A DNA stretch of 64,000 nt, taken from positions 66,669,604 to 66,733,603 of the forward strand of contig CM037587.1 of the NCBI GenBank assembly GCA_021018995.1. The letters are read 5' to 3'. The number at the start of each line of letters is the position of its first letter. Position 1 is the stretch's first letter. The notes beneath the pieces are model-generated. The model was not told where the DNA came from. It did not search any database and saw only the letters and a program-made list of their open reading frames with translations. Source of the DNA: Chloranthus sessilifolius (Eukaryota > Streptophyta > Magnoliopsida > Chloranthales > Chloranthaceae). This document shows, piece by piece, positions 57,965 to 64,000 of the stretch. The translations under genes were made by a program, and so were the position numbers.

Positions 57965-58927
57965 ACAACCTTGGAGTAATCATTGAATATTCCATTTTGA
58001 AGGAATCTCGCCCGAGCAAGTTTGACAGTTTTAGAATTCTCTCAAACTCGTTCTTCTTCCCCAATTCGACAAAACCCTCAAAAAAATCATTCCATACACT
58101 CCCAATCATCCACACATCAAATCTAAAACTATTCCACACTATTATTATAGATTTTACCTTCTGCTTTACACGCATGCAACGATTTCGGCGATGGACCTTC
58201 GAAATCTTTATGTATCCGATCTCTAAAATCCATGCATGCGATTCAAACACTCACGATAAAACTCTAATCTTGAAAATCGAGGTTTACAAGATCACAATAC
58301 GATTCTTACTTTCTAGATTTTGCACATGCGATGTCTTTGCAGTGAACGATGTTGGGATTTTGGGTCGAAGGCTTCTCGTTCATCCGATCCAAACGACGAC
58401 ACAACTCAGAGATTCTTGCGTGGACGGAACATAACGAGATCACTCTGAAGAAGAGGGATTTCACAAGAAATCGATGGCTGAAATCTCACGAGAATGGAAG
58501 AGTAAAAAGAAAACAAAATGCATCAAAACCCCCTTTTTTCTCCTTTCTTCTCGGCTCTCTTGTGAGTGAAATCACAAGTGATTTTTTGCGTAAAAGGTTC
58601 TTGCTTTATAATAGTGGAGTTTGATTTGGTGTTGAGCGGAGGTATTAAAACCGGTGTATGGCTATGTATTCAAAAGCCCAAAAAAGAGTCTAACTTCCTC
58701 TCCACACTGCTTGACCCCTAGACCTCTTACTTATAAACCAAGTCCTTCACCATTGGTACTCTCACGGAGCTTGTGCACTAATTACACAATTAGTATATAT
58801 ATCTCTTGTAAATAAAATGCCCATCACAAAATGAATTATTCCGACAAAATCTGAGTCATGCAGCACCTTGCATCGCATGTACACATGGTCGGGCGCACTG
58901 GTGTTTGGAAAAATTCGAGTTGTTACA
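57965..58927 (+). repeat. 3' part of a chromovirus-like LTR
   Basis: Ends TTCGAGTTGTTACA at 58927, the usual end of plant chromovirus LTRs that start TGTRACAAC, and contains CATGCGATGTCTTTGCA and GGGTCGAAGGCTTCTCG blocks like those in the LTR at 61798-64000 (CATGCAAGG..GGGCGTCGAAAC). The start is missing and no tRNA-Met type PBS follows. Orientation is inferred from the ends. Confidence 0.5.
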
Positions 58928-58929
58928 AC

Positions 58930-60399
58930 AGAATATTAAATATTTTACGCTCATATCTGCATCTTTTAATTTATTTTTACAGTCTTTTTACCTAACACGG
59001 GTTTATCTTTTTGTCATCACAGATAAAGATGAATTAGTGCAGATGTGCTAGTAAATGGAGCAATTTTGGGCTAAAGTATATGATGGAGTACAAAAGAAAA
59101 TATAAGAATGGAGGAGGGTGTGTGCGTGGACATATTTTTGAGATGCAAATAAACATTCATATTTGCTACCAATACTATTTTTCTCATCTTTTTATTTCTC
59201 TCCTCATTAAATGACCTAGCATCCATCATCTCATCTTATCATAGTCATACTTTCTCACACTCTTCCATCATTTTACCATTAAATATTTTTCTACATTTTT
59301 ATCTCTCTCTTTAGTTTATACTTTCTTTTTACTTGCCTTCTTTTACAAGGCATGAGCTTCATTGACTTTTATGATTTTGAAATATATTTTGGATAAGGTC
59401 AAGATCACATTTCTCATGATGGTGACTCTTCAAAAAGATATGGAAGAAAATTTAGTTTAACCCAAAGACTCAAGCAATGAAGAAATAATTATTCTAAAGA
59501 GAGCCTTGGTGCTATAAATAGAGCCTTCATCTTGGAGCCAGAGGGGAGAGTGGTCTTAAAGTTCATTTGATTGGAGAAGAATAGGAGGAAGTTTTATGAT
59601 TTTCTTTCAAGTGTTGTTTTAGTTTTGTATGTAATGTGTTTTGAAGAAGGAAGGATCTAAGAGCTACAATTTCTTTAATGTATTATTGTTTCTCTTTTTA
59701 TTTTACTTTGATCATGTATTTCATTAGAGGTTAGCTTAGTAGTGCTAGGGTTTTGATGAAGCCTCTTTGATGTAATAGATATCAGTTCAATCATGTTTTT
59801 CTCATGATTTAAGATAAATTTTGTTAATCATTTGCTTGGTGAACAATTAAAATCGGATATCTATTGTGATTCAACATCGTTGAATACATTAGATGATTTG
59901 GTTTCAATTTTTAGAAGTATGGAAAAACATATATTTTGCCATAATAAAATAGAGCTTTGATGATGGTATTTTCCATAATAGCGTGATTGATTTCTAGACT
60001 ATTATTACTTTTCTAACAAATTTCTAAGGTTCATGTTGTCAAAAATATTATATTAAGGAGTGTGGATTCTTAACCCTAGTACACATTTCATTCGTATTTT
60101 TACTCTACCTATATTCTTAGTTAGATCACATTATCTAAAAGGTAGCATTTAGTTTAGTTTAATATTTATCTTTGCATATCTTAGTTTAACTTGTAATAGT
60201 TTTTATTATTTTTAATCACTTATTTGATTTTATGTAAATCCTCTTAGTTTAGTATAAGTCAAATTTTATTTCTTGATTTGATTAGGATTAGATTAAATAA
60301 CCTTACTCTTTGGGTTCGACCTCGTTCTTGCACAAGCTACACTACATCCGATTCGTGCACTTGTGAGTAAAACAAATTGAAAACAATTTGAAAACAATA
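58930..60399 (+). repeat. LTR of AthE (about 1.47 kb)
   Basis: Ends ACAATA before AG-TTTTT-PBS; an end region CTCTTTGGGTTCGACC is shared with many plant LTRs. The start is unclear because it abuts the previous LTR end, with TGTTACAACAG at 58921. Confidence 0.6.
59513..59519 (+). promoter_or_regulatory. TATA box of the AthE LTR
   Basis: GCTATAAATAGAGCC. Confidence 0.62.
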
Positions 60400-60405
60400 A
60401 GTTTT

Positions 60406-60423
60406 TGGTGCCGTTGTCGGGGA
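60406..60423 (+). other. Primer binding site of AthE, tRNA-Asp type
   Basis: TGGTGCCGTTGTCGGGGAT after T5. Confidence 0.85.
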
Positions 60424-60545
60424 TTTTATTTGGTAAAGAAAAGTAGGGTTGATTTTGTTTTACCCTTCTACTAATTCCACATTCAAATCAACTTCATCCT
60501 CCTACACAATCATATCCTCCTGGATTTCATAAACACTCTCAATTT

Positions 60546-61797
60546 GTGGCACCACGTCCACAGTCATCATCTCCATCATCTTTAGAGGACACATTGAAAG
60601 CATTCATGCAGTCCACAAACCAAGCCATTTCAAAGCTAGAAAATCATATTGCCCAGTTGACAACTCGAGTGGGTGAGAGGGAAAAAGGAAATTTTCCAAG
60701 CCAACCCATCCCAAATCCGAAAGGGCAGTATGCAGTAAATAATCCGTTCAGTTCTACCCATGAGTAGGAGCATGTGCAGTCAATTACTACCATTAGGTTT
60801 GGGAAAAAATTGATAACCATGTTATGTTACCTGAAGTTGAAGAAAAAGAAAAGGAAATTGAAGAAGAAATTGAGAAATCTGAAGATGAGGGGAATAAAAA
60901 CCCTAATGAGGAGATGAGAAATAAAAAATGAGTGAAACCATGGGTCTTATGTTTGAAACATCCCAAACCATGGGTCAAAGTAGATACATTTTATTTTCCT
61001 GTGGATTTTGTAGTCCTAGACACCAAACCTGTTCATAGCACTAGTGGTCAAATTCCTGTCATTATAGGTCGCCCATTCTTGGCAACCTCAAATGAATTGG
61101 TTAATTGTAGGAATGGTATTATGGAAATTTCTTTTGGGAACAACGACAGAGCTTAATGTCTTTAACATTAGCAGACAACCACCTGAGGGTGAGGAGATTA
61201 GTGACATTTGTTTAATTGATAGTTTGGTTCAGGAGACACTTTCTCGATATAGTTTTAAGGATCCTTTGGAGGCTTGTTTGACCCATTTTAGTTGTGACTT
61301 TGACATCAAAAAGTCTATAGAAGAGGTAAATTTATTGCTTGATTCTACTCCTCTTATGAGTTGTGATAATTGGCAACCAAAGGTGGTTCCTTTAGAACTG
61401 TCCACTTTATCTCCAATTCCATCTAATGTTGAGCCGCCCAAGTTAGAGTTGAAGTTGTTACCTAAAAATCTAAAGTACATTTTTTTAGGGCCTTCAAAGA
61501 CCCTACCCATTATCGTTGCTTTTGACTTGGATAAGGCTCAAGAGAAAAAATTGTTGGATGTTTTAAAGGAACACAAAGCAACAATTGGCTGGTCCATCGC
61601 AAATATCAAAGGAATTAGTCCTTCTATGTGCATGCACAAAATTCGTTTAGAGGAAGGTGCAAAACCTTCACGAGAGCCACAAAGGAGGCTAAATCTAATC
61701 ATGCAAGATGTTGTGAGAAGTGCAATTCTAAAACTTTTGGACGTGGGTATTATATACCCAATTTCATATAGCAAATGGGTGAGTCTCATACAAGTTG
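60546..61797 (+). pseudogene. AthE gag end, protease remnant and RT start
   Basis: The gag end has ISKLENHIAQLTTRV, FPSQPIPNPKGQYAV, a stop at 60765 and SITTIRFGKK. The protease begins only at KVDTFYFPVDFVVLD with PVIIGRPFLATSN; the DLGA active-site half is deleted. A frameshift near 61140 leads to LNVFNISRQ and a linker (to 61500), then the RT start: IGWSIANIKGISPSMCMHKI, PSREPQRRLN and LLDVGIIYPIS. Broken at 61797 by LTR insertion. Confidence 0.83.
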
Positions 61798-62681
61798 TGT
61801 GACAACCCAATTTTCCCCACACGGATTTCGAAGAAAATCGGACCGTCGGAGTCCGACATTCTGGTTCCACGTCGAACTCCCTAATACCAACCGTGGCAAC
61901 CCAATTTCCCCCACGGTTTTTGGGAAAATCGATTCATCGTGTGATGATCTAAAATCATATCAGAGGTCGTATACACATGCGCAATGAGGAGATCAAAGTA
62001 GACATCATATGCACAACAGAAAATCGGAATAGACATCATATGGAATTTAACAAAATTCCTATATACATAGAACATAAATCCAAAATCCAAAATGACCACC
62101 GGTGACGACTGACCGTCACCTAAACAATGGTTCAAGTCCAATTATACAAACCGTATACCTAGTCAGTATCAAAAACTATAGATAAAATTCCTCAGGCAAC
62201 AAATCTTCTTTTACATCTAGAACATAGTCAGGATCGACCTCAAGCTTGGGGTCCTGAACTAGATCTGCACCTATGACACACAGTGTCAGGGTGAGCTAAC
62301 AGTCTAAGCTAAGTAGAAGAAAAATCACTACTAATTACCTTCCATAGATCGATGCATAGATTAATGACAAGAGTTTAGAAAACATTTTCAAAGAACAGAG
62401 TATTATCATATCAGAAATAGAAGCAGGATTCAGAAATAGTTCTCAAATCAAAGACAGAATTCATAAAGCTTGAGTTCAAAGTCAGTGTTCAATTTCTAGT
62501 TCAAATTTCTCGTAGTTCGGATTTCATTGATTTGTTTCTCATTTACATGCAACTTCTTACTTATTGAATGACTTAAACATTTAACTTAAGAAACTCCAAG
62601 CAAATATAGTGCTTGCTGAGCTGGATCTTCAATGGGAATCCCCATTGACCATCATTGTTCAATTGAACAGTTTTCAGATGC

Positions 62682-62838
62682 ACGGTATAACTTGCCGTGC
62701 AGGTCCAGAATTTGTATTGTATAACCCGTTGTACCGGTTTAGAGTGTACGGTATAACTTTTCGTGCAGGTCCAGAATTTGTACAGTATAACCCGTTGTAC
62801 CGGTTCAGAGTGTATGGTATAACCCGCCATACCAGTCC
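62682..62838 (+). repeat. 66-bp tandem repeat in the 61798 LTR
   Basis: Two full units start ACGGTATAAC at 62682 and 62748, with a partial third from 62814. Each has GTATAACCCGTTGTACCGGTT, and the unit contains both ACGGTATAAC and near-inverse GTACCGGTT words. Confidence 0.88.
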
Positions 62839-63470
62839 AGAGTTGGGGGAGTCGTTCAAATGAACCTTAAATCAACATGCAATTTTAATATATAGTAGGT
62901 GTCATTGTTCATAACATATAGTTACACGAAACGGAGTTCGAAGTGAACATATTCAGAGTTCACATGTTTTATAGTTCACATTCAAAATTCAGAGTACGAA
63001 ATTCAAAGTTCAGAATCGGAGTTTGAATTCAATGACATATGCAAAGTTCATATTCGAATTCATATTCAATTATTCATAATTCACATTCTCATTCTTGTCA
63101 TATTCAGAGTTCAAATTCAATTCGATGTTCAATATCGGAATTCAGAATAGAGTTCAAATTCACTTTTCCAAGTTCTAATTTCAGACTTCAGAAGCGTTCA
63201 AATTCGCATTCAAAGTTTCGTTTCAGAAGTCAGAATCGATCACATCAGAGAGTCTATGAATCAATTTAAAAAGTAATTTGGCATTGAGTTTCCCCTACGT
63301 CGGTTTTGATGACACTCAAAGTCCAATGGGGGGTCTTTATCAAAGACTTCTAGCTTATCGAATCCTACATGATGTTCTTACACTATGTGTCAAAGACTTA
63401 TGGGTCAAATAGATCGAAGTTTAATAGGTTTCACCAAACAAAACTGTAGTTGTTCTGAAACTGTGAAATT

Positions 63471-63661
63471 CGCTCGAGCGACATCAAAAATCGCTCGAGT
63501 GGGTCTTATAATTTGTTGTGGCACCTGAACATCTCGTTCAAGCAAGATAGACCCGAACTATTTAGCTTGGAAAATTTGCTCGAGCGAATTGGCTTCAGAA
63601 TTGCTGGTTCAAATTCTGAAGGGATCTCGCTCTAGTGGGTTCCAATTCTCGCTCGAGCAAG
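63471..63661. repeat. Array of CGCTCGAGCG palindromes
   Basis: CGCTCGAGCGA at 63471, CGCTCGAGT at 63492, GCTCGAGCGAA at 63578, CGCTCTAGT at 63628, CGCTCGAGCAA at 63650, with related words between. Followed by a CATGCAAGG block near 63793. Confidence 0.83.
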
Positions 63662-64000
63662 AGTGCGATATCAGCACTTCTCTGAGTTTGAATCTTCTAA
63701 TTTCTCAAAAATCAATTCGTATAAAACACAACCAATCATACTTTTCAAATTTATAACATCGGTTCGTAGATCTTACCTACGAAAATGATGCATGCAAGGT
63801 TTACGATGATCGATATAGATGGAATGGGCGTCGAAACTCATCACTCATTCGAAGCTCGATTTCTTCCTCAAAAATCTTCGCATGAAAAAACCCAAATGTA
63901 CACAAATCACGCCCAATTTTAAGAATTAAAACTCATACGTTGACACTACAAAGTTTACTTCTTTAAATCATGCATGCGGAGTCCACGATGATCCCATTCG

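Larger units (their letters stand above)
58928..61797 (+). mobile_element. Athila-like element AthE, truncated
   Basis: LTR (about 58930-60399), PBS (60406-60423), gag end (60546), degraded protease and start of RT (to 61797), where a chromovirus-like LTR is inserted. A different subfamily from AthN1, AthP and AthN2: no CGATAGG-type array or leader box was seen. Confidence 0.75.
61798..64000 (+). repeat. Chromovirus-like LTR, start to window edge
   Basis: Begins TGTGACAACCCAATTTTCCC, a typical chromovirus LTR start, inside AthE pol. The first 120 bp contain an internal duplication of CAACCCAATTT..CCCCACGG. It includes a 66-bp tandem repeat, a TTCA/GAAT-rich stretch (62900-63240) and a CTCGAG word array. 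No end or PBS is in the window. Confidence 0.65.

Noticed and set aside
57997..58434. A 145-codon host gene
   Set aside because: No recognisable domain, and the region matches LTR-type sequence ending in TGTTACA.
62573..62863. Repetitive open frames on both strands
   Set aside because: They are translations of the 66-bp noncoding tandem repeat, whose unit length is a multiple of three.

Overview
This is a nuclear window from a flowering plant with a large, transposon-packed genome; I cannot name the species. The evidence is Ty3/gypsy retrotransposons of plant-only lineages (Athila, Tat and a chromovirus), a plant mobile domain (PMD) gene with plant-type GT-AG introns, TATAAATA promoters inside LTRs, and tRNA-Asp and tRNA-Arg type primer binding sites. 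I see no convincing ordinary host gene, no bacterial-type feature and no CRISPR array. Almost every coding stretch is a decayed transposon gene.

Layout, left to right. 1-8594: minus-strand Athila-type element (AthN1) with an intact third ORF, a protease-to-integrase deletion fusion, gag, PBS and 5' LTR; its 3' LTR is off the left edge. It sits in the gag of a minus-strand Tat element (TatA, 8595-11960), which also carries a solo Athila LTR with a perfect 5-bp target duplication (9371-11235). 12190-13070: LTR-like repeat whose promoter points into a spliced, broken PMD gene (14145-16501). 16939-18742: a palindrome block and a DUF7745-like pseudogene, antisense to the Tat element TatB, whose gag end, protease, G-patch, RT, RNase H, additional RNase H and integrase lie on the minus strand (25688-20272). 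TatB is cut at 25690 by a plus-strand Athila element (AthP, 25691-37628), itself cut by a second minus-strand Athila element (AthN2, 37629-45735). 45735-48931: AT-rich tandem repeats, a second LTR-like repeat and another third-ORF relative. 48932-51473: an Athila LTR ending in a copy of half a tRNA-Asp. 51878-52569: a chromovirus integrase end, interrupted by TatC (52570 to about 57930). 57965-58927: the tail of a chromovirus-like LTR. 58928-61797: a truncated Athila-like element (AthE). 61798-64000: the start of another chromovirus-like LTR.

How the parts relate. Gag, protease, RT, RNase H and integrase would act together in element copying; no element here keeps all of them intact. The most unusual theme is that several unrelated retrotransposon families each carry arrays of their own short palindromic word in promoter-proximal or leader DNA. 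In the three Athila elements that can be compared, the same copy-specific word is present both in the LTR and just upstream of the third ORF. A conserved 22-bp box in every Athila LTR leader, a duplicated polypurine tract, and an inserted strong-stop-like product with tRNA sequence are the other main observations.
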